NCBI GenBank assembly: GCA_001797035.1
Contig: MGOE01000022.1
Location: 93,354 to 99,252 of the forward strand
Direction: 5' to 3'
Length of the DNA stretch: 5,899 bases
From: Chloroflexi bacterium RBG_16_72_14
GTDB lineage: Bacteria > Chloroflexota > Limnocylindria > Limnocylindrales > CSP1-4
Shown here: in pieces, positions 1 to 5,899 of the stretch
How the letters are laid out: each line of letters begins with the position of its first letter
How positions within the stretch are numbered: position 1 is the stretch's first letter
Translations under genes and position numbers: made by a program
Notes under the pieces: generated by a model
What the model was told of the DNA's origin: nothing
Seen by the model: the letters and a program-made list of their open reading frames with translations, nothing else
The model's database searches: none

Positions 1-30
1 GGGCGAGTCGGGTCCGGCGGCCGCCCGGTT

Positions 31-39
31 TGGTATGCT
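31..39 (+). promoter_or_regulatory. Putative extended -10 promoter of the pur operon
   Basis: TGGTATGCT matches the extended -10 pattern TGnTATAAT at all but two hexamer positions (hexamer TATGCT at 34-39), and it is a rare A/T-containing patch in a very GC-rich leader. No recognisable -35 box lies about 17 bases upstream, which is tolerable for an extended -10 promoter. Initiation would be expected near 45-47, giving a leader of about 195 nucleotides before purA. This is inferred from sequence only. Confidence 0.4.
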
Positions 40-155
40 CCCGGGGTCCTCGAGGCCGCGCGGGGCCCGAACCCGCGAAGGAGGGTATGACCGTTGCTCG
101 AGGAAGGCGCGAAGTCCGCCCCGTGAGACGGGCCCGCACCTTCGACCGCACCGTT

Positions 156-171
156 CGCCGGGCCGCCGGCG
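156..171 (+). other. GC-rich hairpin in the purA leader
   Basis: CGCCGG at 156-161 is the reverse complement of CCGGCG at 166-171, with a four-base GCCG loop. In RNA the stem could extend through U-G wobbles at 155/172 and 154/173. No T tract follows, so it is not a terminator. It may be a chance structure in GC-rich DNA or part of a folded 5' leader with the stronger hairpin at 198-219. Confidence 0.3.
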
Positions 172-197
172 GGCATTCGCGGGAGACGTCTATCCGT

Positions 198-219
198 GAC
201 CCCGGCACCGCCCGGGGTC
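198..219 (+). promoter_or_regulatory. 8-bp hairpin just upstream of the purA ribosome-binding site
   Basis: GACCCCGG (198-205) pairs perfectly with CCGGGGTC (212-219) around a six-base loop (206-211). It ends 11 bases before the purA Shine-Dalgarno and 22 bases before the ATG. A short pyrimidine stretch, TTCTC, follows directly. This is too T-poor for a classical intrinsic terminator, though the position suits an attenuator or a translation-modulating stem. No known purine or PreQ1 riboswitch core was recognised in the leader. Confidence 0.4.
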
Positions 220-230
220 TTCTCATGTCC

Positions 231-235
231 GGAGG
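231..235 (+). promoter_or_regulatory. purA Shine-Dalgarno
   Basis: GGAGG lies six bases upstream of the ATG at 242, an optimal spacing. It supports that start, which also yields the family's standard N-terminus. Confidence 0.8.
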
Positions 236-241
236 CGTGCG

Positions 242-1549
242 ATGCCCGCGACGGTGATCGTCGGTCTCCAGTGGGGCGACGAGGGCAAGGGCAAGACGAC
301 CGACTTCCTGGCCGAGCAGGTCGCGATGGTCGTCCGCTACCAGGGCGGCGACAACGCCGGCCACACGGTGGTCGCGGGGACCGAGACGTTCAAGCTCCAG
401 CTGTGCCCCTCGGGCGTGCTGTACCCGCACATCACGTCGGTCATCGGCAACGGCGTGGTGGTCAACCCGGCGACCCTGATCGCGGAGCTGGAGATGCTCG
501 CGGCGCGCGGCATCGACGTGAGCAAGGTCCGGGTCAGCCGAAGCGCGCACGTGATCATGCCCTACCACGTCGCGCTCGACCGGGCGAACGAGGGGCGCCT
601 CGGCGGGGCGAGGGTCGGTACCACCGGCCGGGGCATCGGGCCCACCTACGGCGATCGCGCCTGGCGCCTGGGCCTGCGCATGGAGGACCTCCTCGACCGC
701 GAGGTGCTGCGCGAGCGGATCGCGCGCGCCCTCCCGGACAAGAACCTGCTGCTCGAGGCGATGGGCGCGCCGGGCTTCACCGTCGACGAGCTGGTGGACC
801 AGGCCGCCGCCTGGGGCGAGCGCCTCGCGCAGCACTTCGACGACTCGACGTGGCTGGTCCAGGACGCGCTCCGGCGCGGCGACCACGTGCTCCTCGAGGG
901 TGCCCAGGGCACGCTGCTCGACCTCGACCACGGCAGCTACCCGTTCGTCACGAGCTCCAACCCGGTCGCCGGCGGCGCCTGCACCGGGGGTGGCATCGGC
1001 CCGCTCCAGGTGGACGAGGTCATCGGCGTGATGAAGGCGTACTCGACGAGGGTGGGCTCCGGCCCCTTCCCGACCGAGCTGTTCGACGACGTCGGTCGCG
1101 GGATCGCCGAGCGGGGTCACGAGTTCGGCACCGTCACCGGCCGCCCCCGTCGCGTGGGCTGGTTCGACACCGTCCCGCTGCGCTACGCGGTCGCGGTCAA
1201 CTCCAACAGCGCGATTGTGCTCAACAAGCTCGACATCCTGTCCGGGATCAAGACCATCCGCCTGTGCGTCGCGTACGAGATCGACGGCAAGCGGGTGGAG
1301 ACCTGGCCCTCGTCGGGCTCCGCGCTCTCGCGGGCGACCCCGATCTACGAGGACTTCGAGGGCTGGGAGCAACCGATCCACGACGTCCGCTCGCTGGGCG
1401 ACCTGCCCGAGGCGGCGCGCCGGTACGTGGCCGCGCTCGAGGAGCACGCCGGGGTCCCGATCGTATTCGTCTCGGTGGGGCCGGAGCGGACCCAGACCAT
1501 CGAACGGGCCTGGCGGCCGATGCGCCACCGCCCCACGATGCCGGCGTAG
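242..1549 (+). CDS. purA: Adenylosuccinate synthetase
   Basis: Cytosolic GTP-dependent enzyme that joins aspartate to IMP to give adenylosuccinate, the first committed step to AMP. The 435-residue product is close to the usual 425-435. Visible family motifs in order are the P-loop-like WGDEGKGK at 11-18 with catalytic Asp13, GGDNAGHTVV at 35-44 with catalytic His41, the IMP-binding TTGRGIGP at 127-134, EGAQGTLLDLDHG at 219-231 with the following YPFVTSSN, GPFPTEL at 274-280, TGRPRRVGWFD at 299-309, the guanine-recognising NKLD at 328-331, and VGPER at 412-416. No key residue is missing. The ATG is set by a well-placed GGAGG and by the family N-terminus. It is the first gene of the cluster, and purD starts 15 bases after its TAG stop, so co-transcription is likely. 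Confidence 0.98.
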   Translation: MPATVIVGLQWGDEGKGKTTDFLAEQVAMVVRYQGGDNAGHTVVAGTETFKLQLCPSGVLYPHITSVIGNGVVVNPATLIAELEMLAARGIDVSKVRVSRSAHVIMPYHVALDRANEGRLGGARVGTTGRGIGPTYGDRAWRLGLRMEDLLDREVLRERIARALPDKNLLLEAMGAPGFTVDELVDQAAAWGERLAQHFDDSTWLVQDALRRGDHVLLEGAQGTLLDLDHGSYPFVTSSNPVAGGACTGGGIGPLQVDEVIGVMKAYSTRVGSGPFPTELFDDVGRGIAERGHEFGTVTGRPRRVGWFDTVPLRYAVAVNSNSAIVLNKLDILSGIKTIRLCVAYEIDGKRVETWPSSGSALSRATPIYEDFEGWEQPIHDVRSLGDLPEAARRYVAALEEHAGVPIVFVSVGPERTQTIERAWRPMRHRPTMPA

Positions 1550-1564
1550 GCGGGCAGGGACGCG

Positions 1565-2929
1565 GTGAGCCTCGTGATGCCGACCCGGGTGCTGGTCGTC
1601 GGCGGCGGCGGGCGCGAGCACGCGCTGGCCTGGAAGCTGGCCCACGAGCCCGGGATCAACGAGGTAGTCGTGGCGCCCGGCAGCGCCGGGATCGCCACCG
1701 AGCCGAGGGTCCGCGCCGTGCGCCTGGACGCGCAGGACCCCGAGGCCGTGGTCGCGCTTGCGAGGGCGTCGTCGGTGGAGCTGGTCGTCGTGGGGCCCGA
1801 GGCGCCGCTGTCGGTCGGCGTGGCCGACGCGCTGCGCGCCGCCGGGATCCCCGTCCTCGGGCCGGACCGCGAGGCCGCCCGTCTCGAGACCTCGAAGGCG
1901 TTCTGCCACCAGGTCGCGGCCGCCGCCGGCGTCCGCATGGCGCGGGCCCGGGCGTTCGCGGGCGGCGAGGCCGGGGCCGCCATCGCCTTCGTGCAGGTGC
2001 TCGCCGCCGGCGGGGCGGGCGCGGTCCTCAAGGCCGACGGCCTGGCGGCCGGCAAGGGCGTGATCGTCACCGAGTCGCTCGAGCAGGCCGTGGCGCTCGT
2101 GCCCTCGTTCCTCGTGCGGCGCCCGGCCGACGTACCCGCCCTCGTCATCGAGGAGCGGCTCTCGGGGCGCGAGGCGAGCGTGATCGCGATCTGCGACGGG
2201 ACCCGCGCCGTCGCCCTCCCTGCCGCCCGCGATCACAAGCGGCTGTGCGACGCCGACCGGGGCCCAAACACCGGCGGCATGGGCGCCTACTCGCCGCTGC
2301 CGGACCTCGACGACGCGGCGGTCGAGCGGGTCCTGGACGCCGTCCACCGGCCGATCCTCGCCGAGATGGCCCGGCGCGGCACCCCGTTCCGTGGCTTCCT
2401 GTACGCCGGCCTCATGCTCACCGCGGACGGCCCGGCGCTGCTCGAGATCAACGTCCGGCTCGGCGACCCGGAGGCCCAGGTGATCCTGCCGCGGGTGGCC
2501 GGCACGCTCGGCCCGCTGCTGCTGGCGGCGGCCCGGGGCGCGATCCCGGACGGCACCCCGGCGCGCGTCCCCGTGCTCCCGGGCGCGGCGGTGGGGATCG
2601 TGCTGGCCGCGAAGGGCTACCCGGGCGACCCGCGGCGCGGCGACCCGATCGCGGGCATCGACGCCGCCCGGGCGCAGGGCGCGCTCGTGTTCCATGCCGG
2701 GACGGTGGGCCGGCCCGACCCGCCGGGCGGCTTCGGGACGAACGGCGGCCGGGTGCTCACCGTGACCGGCCGGGGCGCGGACCTCGCCGCCGCCCGTGAC
2801 GCCGCCGAGCGCGCCGCGGACGCGATCGCCTGGGACGGCCTGCAACGCCGCCGGGACATCGCCGCAGACCTGCCCTCGCCGCGGGCGGCGGCGACCGGGG
2901 AGCCGGCCGGGCTCGGGGTGCCGGCGTGA
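1565..2929 (+). CDS. purD: Phosphoribosylamine--glycine ligase (GAR synthetase)
   Basis: ATP-grasp ligase that joins 5-phosphoribosylamine and glycine to form GAR, the second step to IMP. With the GTG at 1565 it is 454 residues, against about 420-430 for the family. Motifs include GGGGREHA at 13-20, GPEAPL at 77-82, LETSKAF at 108-114, ATP-binding KADGLAAGKGV at 156-166, HKRLCDADRGPNTGGMGAYSP at 224-244 and TNGGRVLTVTG at 392-402. The metal-binding segment reads EINVRLGDPEAQ at 294-305, where EFN and PETQ are commoner; the Glu and Asn ligands are kept. About 20 Ala/Pro-rich residues follow the usual RRDI ending. The start is uncertain: ATG 1577 has GGTGAG seven bases upstream and gives MPTRVLVVGGGG, nearer the family N-terminus, while GTG 1565 has only a weak AGGGA. 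The stop overlaps the purB start in GTGA, indicating translational coupling. Confidence 0.97.
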   Translation: MSLVMPTRVLVVGGGGREHALAWKLAHEPGINEVVVAPGSAGIATEPRVRAVRLDAQDPEAVVALARASSVELVVVGPEAPLSVGVADALRAAGIPVLGPDREAARLETSKAFCHQVAAAAGVRMARARAFAGGEAGAAIAFVQVLAAGGAGAVLKADGLAAGKGVIVTESLEQAVALVPSFLVRRPADVPALVIEERLSGREASVIAICDGTRAVALPAARDHKRLCDADRGPNTGGMGAYSPLPDLDDAAVERVLDAVHRPILAEMARRGTPFRGFLYAGLMLTADGPALLEINVRLGDPEAQVILPRVAGTLGPLLLAAARGAIPDGTPARVPVLPGAAVGIVLAAKGYPGDPRRGDPIAGIDAARAQGALVFHAGTVGRPDPPGGFGTNGGRVLTVTGRGADLAAARDAAERAADAIAWDGLQRRRDIAADLPSPRAAATGEPAGLGVPA

Positions 2930-4290
2930 TCCCGCGCTACACGCTGCCCGAGATGGGCGCCCTGTGGTCCGACCAGGCGCGGTTCGAGCGGATGCTCGAG
3001 GTCGAGATCGCCGTCTGCCGCGCCCAGGTGCGCCGCGGCCTCGTTCCCGCGGAGGCGCTGGCCGCGATCGAGGCCCGCGCGGTCGTGGACACCGGGCGGA
3101 TCGCCGAGATCGAGCAGGCCACGGACCACGACGTGATCGCGTTCGTGTCGCAGGTCGCGGAGGCCGTCGGGGCGGAGGGCCGGTTCCTCCACCTGGGCCT
3201 GACCAGCAGCGACGTCGTGGACACGGCCCTCGCGCTCCAGCTCCGCGCGGCCGGGGAGCGGCTGACCGCCGGCGCGGACCGCCTGACCCTCGCCCTCATC
3301 GCCCGGGCCCGCGCGGAGGCCGGGACCGTGATGATGGGTCGCACCCACTCGGTCCACGCGGAGCCCACCACCTTCGGCCTCAAGTGCGCCGGCTGGGCGT
3401 TCGAGGTCGCGCGCGGCCGTGAGCGGCTGGCGACGGCGACCGCGGAGATCGCGACCGGCAAGATCAGCGGCCCGGTGGGCACCTACAGCCACCTGGACCC
3501 GGACCTCGAGGCGGAGGTGCTCGCCGACCTCGGGCTGCGCGTCGACCCGGTCAGCACCCAGGTCGTGCAGCGTGACCGGCACGCGGCGTTCGTGGCCTCG
3601 ATCGCCGTCCTCGCCGGCAGCATCGAGCGGTTCGCGACCGAGGTGCGCAACCTCCAGCACACGGAGATCGCCGAGGTCATGGAGCCGTTCAAGCGCGGCC
3701 AGAAGGGCTCCAGCGCGATGCCCCACAAGCGCAACCCGATCCTGTCCGAGCGACTGGCCGGCCTCGCCCGCCTCGTCCGCGGCTACGCCGGGTCCGCGCT
3801 CGAGAACCAGCCGCTGTGGCACGAGCGCGACATCAGCCACAGCTCCGCCGAGCGGGTGATCCTGCCCGACGCGACGATCCTGCTCGACTACATGCTGGTG
3901 AAGGCGACGGGCCTCGTCGAGGGGCTGGTGGTTCGGCCGGAGCGGATGCGCGAGAACATCGAGCGGGGGCTCGGACTCCATGCGTCGAGCCGCGTCCTGC
4001 TCGCGCTTGTGGAGCGGGGCGGGTTGTCGCGCGAGGATGCGTACGCGATCGTGCAGCGCAACGCGCTCCAGGCGGCGGACGAGCGGGTGCCGCTCCACGG
4101 GCTGCTGGCCAGGGACGCGGTGGTGGCGCAGAAGCTGCCGCTGGCCGATCTCGACGCCTGCTTCGACGACGCCGCGGTGCTGCGCCACGTGCCGGCGGTG
4201 ATCGCGCGCCTGGACCCGCTCGAGGTGGCGATCCGGCGACACGCCGCGGGCGACGCGGCAGCGACGGAGGTGATCCATGTTGCACGCTGA
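2926..4290 (+). CDS. purB: Adenylosuccinate lyase
   Basis: Member of the fumarase/aspartase superfamily that eliminates fumarate twice in purine synthesis, from SAICAR (to AICAR) and from adenylosuccinate (to AMP). It therefore acts directly after its neighbours PurC and PurA. The 454-residue protein is slightly longer than the roughly 430-residue Bacillus type. Motifs are TDHDV at 67-70 with conserved His68, LGLTSSDVVDT at 90-100, GRTHSVHAEPTTFG at 138-151 with the catalytic His141, the superfamily signature GSSAMPHKRNP at 261-271 carrying the loop serine, and ERDISHSSAER at 300-310. The GTG start overlaps the purD stop by four bases and gives the usual IPRYTLPEM N-terminus. Its last codons (Glu-Val-Ile-His-Val-Ala-Arg-stop) run through the first copy of the tandem repeat, so they also encode a strong Shine-Dalgarno and an ATG in another frame. 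Confidence 0.98.
   Translation: MIPRYTLPEMGALWSDQARFERMLEVEIAVCRAQVRRGLVPAEALAAIEARAVVDTGRIAEIEQATDHDVIAFVSQVAEAVGAEGRFLHLGLTSSDVVDTALALQLRAAGERLTAGADRLTLALIARARAEAGTVMMGRTHSVHAEPTTFGLKCAGWAFEVARGRERLATATAEIATGKISGPVGTYSHLDPDLEAEVLADLGLRVDPVSTQVVQRDRHAAFVASIAVLAGSIERFATEVRNLQHTEIAEVMEPFKRGQKGSSAMPHKRNPILSERLAGLARLVRGYAGSALENQPLWHERDISHSSAERVILPDATILLDYMLVKATGLVEGLVVRPERMRENIERGLGLHASSRVLLALVERGGLSREDAYAIVQRNALQAADERVPLHGLLARDAVVAQKLPLADLDACFDDAAVLRHVPAVIARLDPLEVAIRRHAAGDAAATEVIHVAR
4266..4276 (+). promoter_or_regulatory. Full-length Shine-Dalgarno in repeat copy 1
   Basis: GGAGGTGATCC abuts the ATG at 4277 and is complementary, 11 of 11 bases, to the conserved bacterial 16S rRNA 3' end (GGATCACCTCC). 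The core GGAGG lies six bases before that ATG. The site is inside the purB coding frame. Before the duplication it presumably drove purC; it now serves the short ORF at 4277-4303. Confidence 0.6.
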
Positions 4291-4303
4291 GGCATCGAGG
4301 TGA
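4277..4303 (+). CDS. Possible 8-residue leader ORF before purC
   Basis: ATG at 4277 follows a perfect Shine-Dalgarno and reads MLHAEASR then TGA (4301-4303). Its first five residues equal those of PurC because it is the duplicated purC start. It overlaps the last 14 bases of purB in another frame and stops three bases before the purC ATG, in the same frame as purC. The signals for translation are all present, but nothing shows the peptide is functional. It is best read as a relic of the duplication that may influence purC translation. Confidence 0.35.
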   Translation: MLHAEASR

Positions 4304-4306
4304 TCC
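4297..4306 (+). promoter_or_regulatory. purC Shine-Dalgarno in repeat copy 2
   Basis: GAGGTGATCC directly precedes the purC ATG at 4307 and matches 10 of the 11 anti-Shine-Dalgarno bases; the first G of copy 1's version is C here. The UGA stop of the short upstream ORF (4301-4303) lies within it. Confidence 0.75.
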
Positions 4307-5224
4307 ATGTTGCACGCTGAGGCGCTGTTCCTGCGGGCGGGCAAGGTCCGCGACCTGTACCGGATCGACGACGAGCGGCTGCTGCTGGTCGCCTCGGACC
4401 GCCTGTCGGCGTTCGACGTCGTCCTGCCCACCCCGATCCCGGACAAGGGCCGGGTGCTGACCGGCCTGTCGCGGTTCTGGTTCGCGGAGACGGCGGGGAT
4501 CGTGCCCAACCACCTCCTGTCCACGGACCCGGCCGACCTGCCGCCGTCCCTGGTGGGCGAGCCCGGCGTGGCGGACGAGCTCCGCGGCCGGATGATGATC
4601 GGGCGCCTGGCGGAGGTGCTCCCGGTCGAGTGCGTCGTGCGCGGCTACCTGTCGGGCTCGGGCTGGAAGGACTACCGGGCCACGGGCGAGGTCTGCGGGA
4701 TCTCGCTGCCGCCCGGCCTCCGCGAGAGCGACCGGCTCCCCGAGCCCGTGCTCACGCCGGCCTGGAAGGCGCCGGCCGGCGTCCACGACGAGAACATCCC
4801 GTTCACCATGGTCGAGAGGCTGATCAGCCCCGAGCTGGCCCACCGCGTGCGCGCGGCCTCGCTCGCGCTGTACGCGCATGGCGCCGCGGTCTGCGAGCGG
4901 GCCGGGATCGTGCTCGCGGACACGAAGTTCGAGTTCGGGGTCCTGCCGTCCGGCGAGCTGCTGCTCATCGACGAGGTGCTGACGCCGGATTCGTCGCGCT
5001 TCTGGGAGGCCGGGACGTACGAGCCCGGGCGCGCCCAGGCGAGCTATGACAAGCAGTTCGTCCGCGACTGGCTCGAGGCCCAGCCGTGGGACAAGACCGC
5101 GCCCGGCCCCGAGCTACCCCCGGAGGTCGTGGCCGGCACCCGCGAGCGGTACGTCGAAGCCTTCGAGCGCATCACCGGGGCGAGCTTCGCCCGCTACCTC
5201 CAGGAGGACGTCATCGCCCGATGA
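4307..5224 (+). CDS. purC: Phosphoribosylaminoimidazole-succinocarboxamide synthase (SAICAR synthetase)
   Basis: ATP-dependent cytosolic enzyme that couples CAIR to aspartate, giving SAICAR, which PurB then cleaves. At 305 residues it is the longer, yeast Ade1-like form rather than the roughly 240-residue E. coli form. Motifs are GKVRDLY at 12-18, DRLSAFDVVLPTPIPDKG at 31-48, ECVVRGYLSGSGWKDY at 108-123, CGISLPPGL at 130-138, KAPAGVHDENI at 154-164, ADTKFEFG at 204-211, IDEVLTPDSSRFW at 221-233 and SYDKQFVRDWL at 246-256. A Trp at 153 sits where the family usually has Thr before this Lys-Ala pair. The ATG at 4307 is the only start that reads through, since the in-frame copy at 4277 meets a stop. 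It begins 16 bases after purB, unlike the four-base overlaps at three other junctions. Its stop overlaps the purS ATG. Confidence 0.98.
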   Translation: MLHAEALFLRAGKVRDLYRIDDERLLLVASDRLSAFDVVLPTPIPDKGRVLTGLSRFWFAETAGIVPNHLLSTDPADLPPSLVGEPGVADELRGRMMIGRLAEVLPVECVVRGYLSGSGWKDYRATGEVCGISLPPGLRESDRLPEPVLTPAWKAPAGVHDENIPFTMVERLISPELAHRVRAASLALYAHGAAVCERAGIVLADTKFEFGVLPSGELLLIDEVLTPDSSRFWEAGTYEPGRAQASYDKQFVRDWLEAQPWDKTAPGPELPPEVVAGTRERYVEAFERITGASFARYLQEDVIAR

Positions 5225-5511
5225 GCGAGCCGACCCGCGCCTACCGCTTCGCGGTCAACGTCACGCCCAAGCCCGGCATCCTCGACCCGCAGGGCCGGGC
5301 CGTGGAGCGCAGCCTGCCGCACCTCGGCATTGCCGGCGTCAGCGCGGTCCGCGTGGGGCGGCGCGTGGAGCTCACCGTGGCCGCCGCGAACGAGGCCGAT
5401 GCCCGGGCCGTCGTGGATCGCCTGGCCGCCGAGCTGCTGTCCAACCCGCTGATCGAGGCCTACGCCGTCGAGCCCCTGGGCGAGGCCGCGCCGGCGGGGG
5501 TGGCCGGGTGA
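5221..5511 (+). CDS. purS: Phosphoribosylformylglycinamidine synthase subunit PurS
   Basis: Small subunit of the three-part FGAM synthase (PurS-PurQ-PurL), where a PurS dimer helps hold glutaminase and synthetase together. The 96-residue product fits the family's usual 80-100. It shows the typical pattern: a beta strand YRFAVNVTPKPGILDPQGRAVERSL near 8-32, then GIAGVSAVRVGRRVEL at 36-51, and a C-terminal helix ending AAELLSNPLIEAYAVEPL at 69-86. The last ten residues are an Ala/Gly-rich tail. The ATG overlaps the purC TGA as ATGA. An AGGAGG at 5202-5207 is 13 bases upstream, rather far, so coupling to purC termination probably contributes. A longer in-frame reading from 5086 lies inside purC and is not used. 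Confidence 0.96.
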   Translation: MSEPTRAYRFAVNVTPKPGILDPQGRAVERSLPHLGIAGVSAVRVGRRVELTVAAANEADARAVVDRLAAELLSNPLIEAYAVEPLGEAAPAGVAG

Positions 5512-5899
5512 GCGTCCGCGTCGGCGTCGTCGTGTTTCCGGGCTCGAACCGGGACATCGATGCCGTCAACAGCCTCGCGATCGCCGGCGCCGAGCCCGTC
5601 GTCCTGTGGCACGAGTCCACGGACCTCGCGGGCGTGGCCGGGATCGTGATCCCCGGCGGCTTCGCCTACGGCGACTACCTGCGGGCGGGCGTGATCGCGC
5701 GGTTCTCGCCGGTGATGGGCGCGGTCGCCGAGTTCGCGGGGCGCGGCGGCCCGGTGCTCGGCATCTGCAACGGGTTCCAGGTGCTCGCGGAGGCGGGCCT
5801 GGTGCCCGGGGCGCTGCTCCGGAACCGCGGCCTGCGGTTCGTGTCGCGCGAGGTCGTGATCCTGTCCGAGCCCCTCGACACGCCGTTCACCCGCGAGCT
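5508..5899 (+). CDS. purQ: Phosphoribosylformylglycinamidine synthase glutaminase subunit PurQ (5' part)
   Basis: Class I glutamine amidotransferase that releases ammonia from glutamine for PurL in FGAM synthesis. The first 130 residues of about 220-230 are present before the window ends. Visible motifs are VVVFPGSNRDID at 7-18, WHE at 34-36, IPGGFAYGDYLRAG at 48-61 and the nucleophile elbow GICNGFQVL at 85-93 with catalytic Cys87. The His-Glu pair of the triad lies beyond the edge. The N-terminal motif has Arg15 where many homologues have Cys (PGSNCD); this Cys is not the nucleophile. The GTG start overlaps the purS TGA by four bases and gives the normal N-terminus. No strong Shine-Dalgarno is seen, only a G-rich run at 5496-5503, so translation is probably coupled to purS. 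The reading frame is intact to the edge; it is cut only by the window. Confidence 0.97.
   Translation, partial: MSVRVGVVVFPGSNRDIDAVNSLAIAGAEPVVLWHESTDLAGVAGIVIPGGFAYGDYLRAGVIARFSPVMGAVAEFAGRGGPVLGICNGFQVLAEAGLVPGALLRNRGLRFVSREVVILSEPLDTPFTRE

Larger units (their letters stand above)
4267..4323 (+). repeat. Tandem duplication of the purC translation-initiation region
   Basis: A 27-bp sequence occurs without mismatch at 4267-4293 and 4297-4323, separated by ATC, so the period is 30 bp. Each copy contains GAGGTGATCC, an ATG, the codons Leu-His-Ala-Glu and the TGA that ends purB in copy 1. A 30-bp period keeps the two ATGs in the same frame. The triplet before copy 1 is ACG and the one between copies is ATC, so a simple 30-bp slippage needs two later substitutions. 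Alternatively 27 bp were copied with a three-base filler. An assembly artefact is possible. Confidence 0.95.

Noticed and set aside
40..219. CCCGGGGTC repeated at 40-48 and 211-219, suggesting an antiterminator switch
   Set aside because: If transcription starts near 45-47, most of the first copy is not in the RNA, and nine-base GC-only repeats are expected by chance at this composition.
30..257. Arg-rich 56-75-residue ORF upstream of purA
   Set aside because: The ATG at 87 has only a two-base gap to its Shine-Dalgarno, the ORF overlaps the purA start, it would span both leader hairpins, and no family is recognised.
1550..1564. Possible terminator or promoter between purA and purD
   Set aside because: The gap is only 15 bases and has no hairpin, T tract or -10 like sequence; purA and purD appear co-transcribed.
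196..2799. Long plus-strand open frame of about 867 codons across purA and purD
   Set aside because: It is an alternative frame of two well-supported genes; the product is an Arg/Gly/Pro-rich low-complexity string without recognisable domains.
2617..4524. Long open frame of about 635 codons on the minus strand
   Set aside because: It runs antisense to purD, purB and purC, all with clear family motifs. Its translation is low-complexity and rich in Arg/Ala/Gly, as expected of a shadow frame in high-GC DNA. It contains a repeated peptide only because it crosses the 30-bp repeat.
5086..5511. Extended 141-residue version of PurS
   Set aside because: The extra 45 residues are an out-of-frame reading of the purC 3' end, whereas the ATG at 5221 gives a standard-length PurS and the typical four-base overlap.

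Overview
The window is an ordinary but tightly packed purine-biosynthesis operon from a very GC-rich bacterium, read entirely on the + strand: purA, purD, purB, purC, purS and the 5' part of purQ. The window stops inside purQ. The third codon position is almost always G or C, which creates long shadow ORFs in other frames. The separate small PurS subunit, the roughly 300-residue PurC and the frequent GTG starts suggest a high-GC Chloroflexota (Limnocylindria-like) or Actinomycetota genome. The PurA wording leans slightly to the former from memory, but the sequence alone cannot settle it.

Layout. Bases 1-241 are a leader without a convincing gene. They hold a likely extended -10 promoter (31-39), two GC-rich hairpins (156-171 and 198-219) and the purA Shine-Dalgarno (231-235). 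purA (242-1549) is followed after 15 bases by purD (1565-2929). purD overlaps purB (2926-4290) by 4 bases, purC (4307-5224) overlaps purS (5221-5511) by 4, and purS overlaps purQ (5508 onward) by 4. The only junction out of style is purB/purC, a 16-base gap created by a tandem repeat.

Pathway. PurD makes GAR. PurQ and PurS, with a PurL expected downstream, would make FGAM. PurC makes SAICAR. PurB cleaves both SAICAR and adenylosuccinate, and PurA commits IMP to AMP. The cluster therefore joins parts of the IMP route with both enzymes of the AMP branch.

The most interesting structure is at 4267-4323, a perfect 27-bp sequence present twice with a 30-bp period. Each copy carries a Shine-Dalgarno, an ATG and the first codons of purC. 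The first ATG now opens an 8-codon ORF whose UGA stop lies inside the second Shine-Dalgarno. I saw no mobile element, CRISPR array, tRNA or rRNA, and no sign of a wholly new system.
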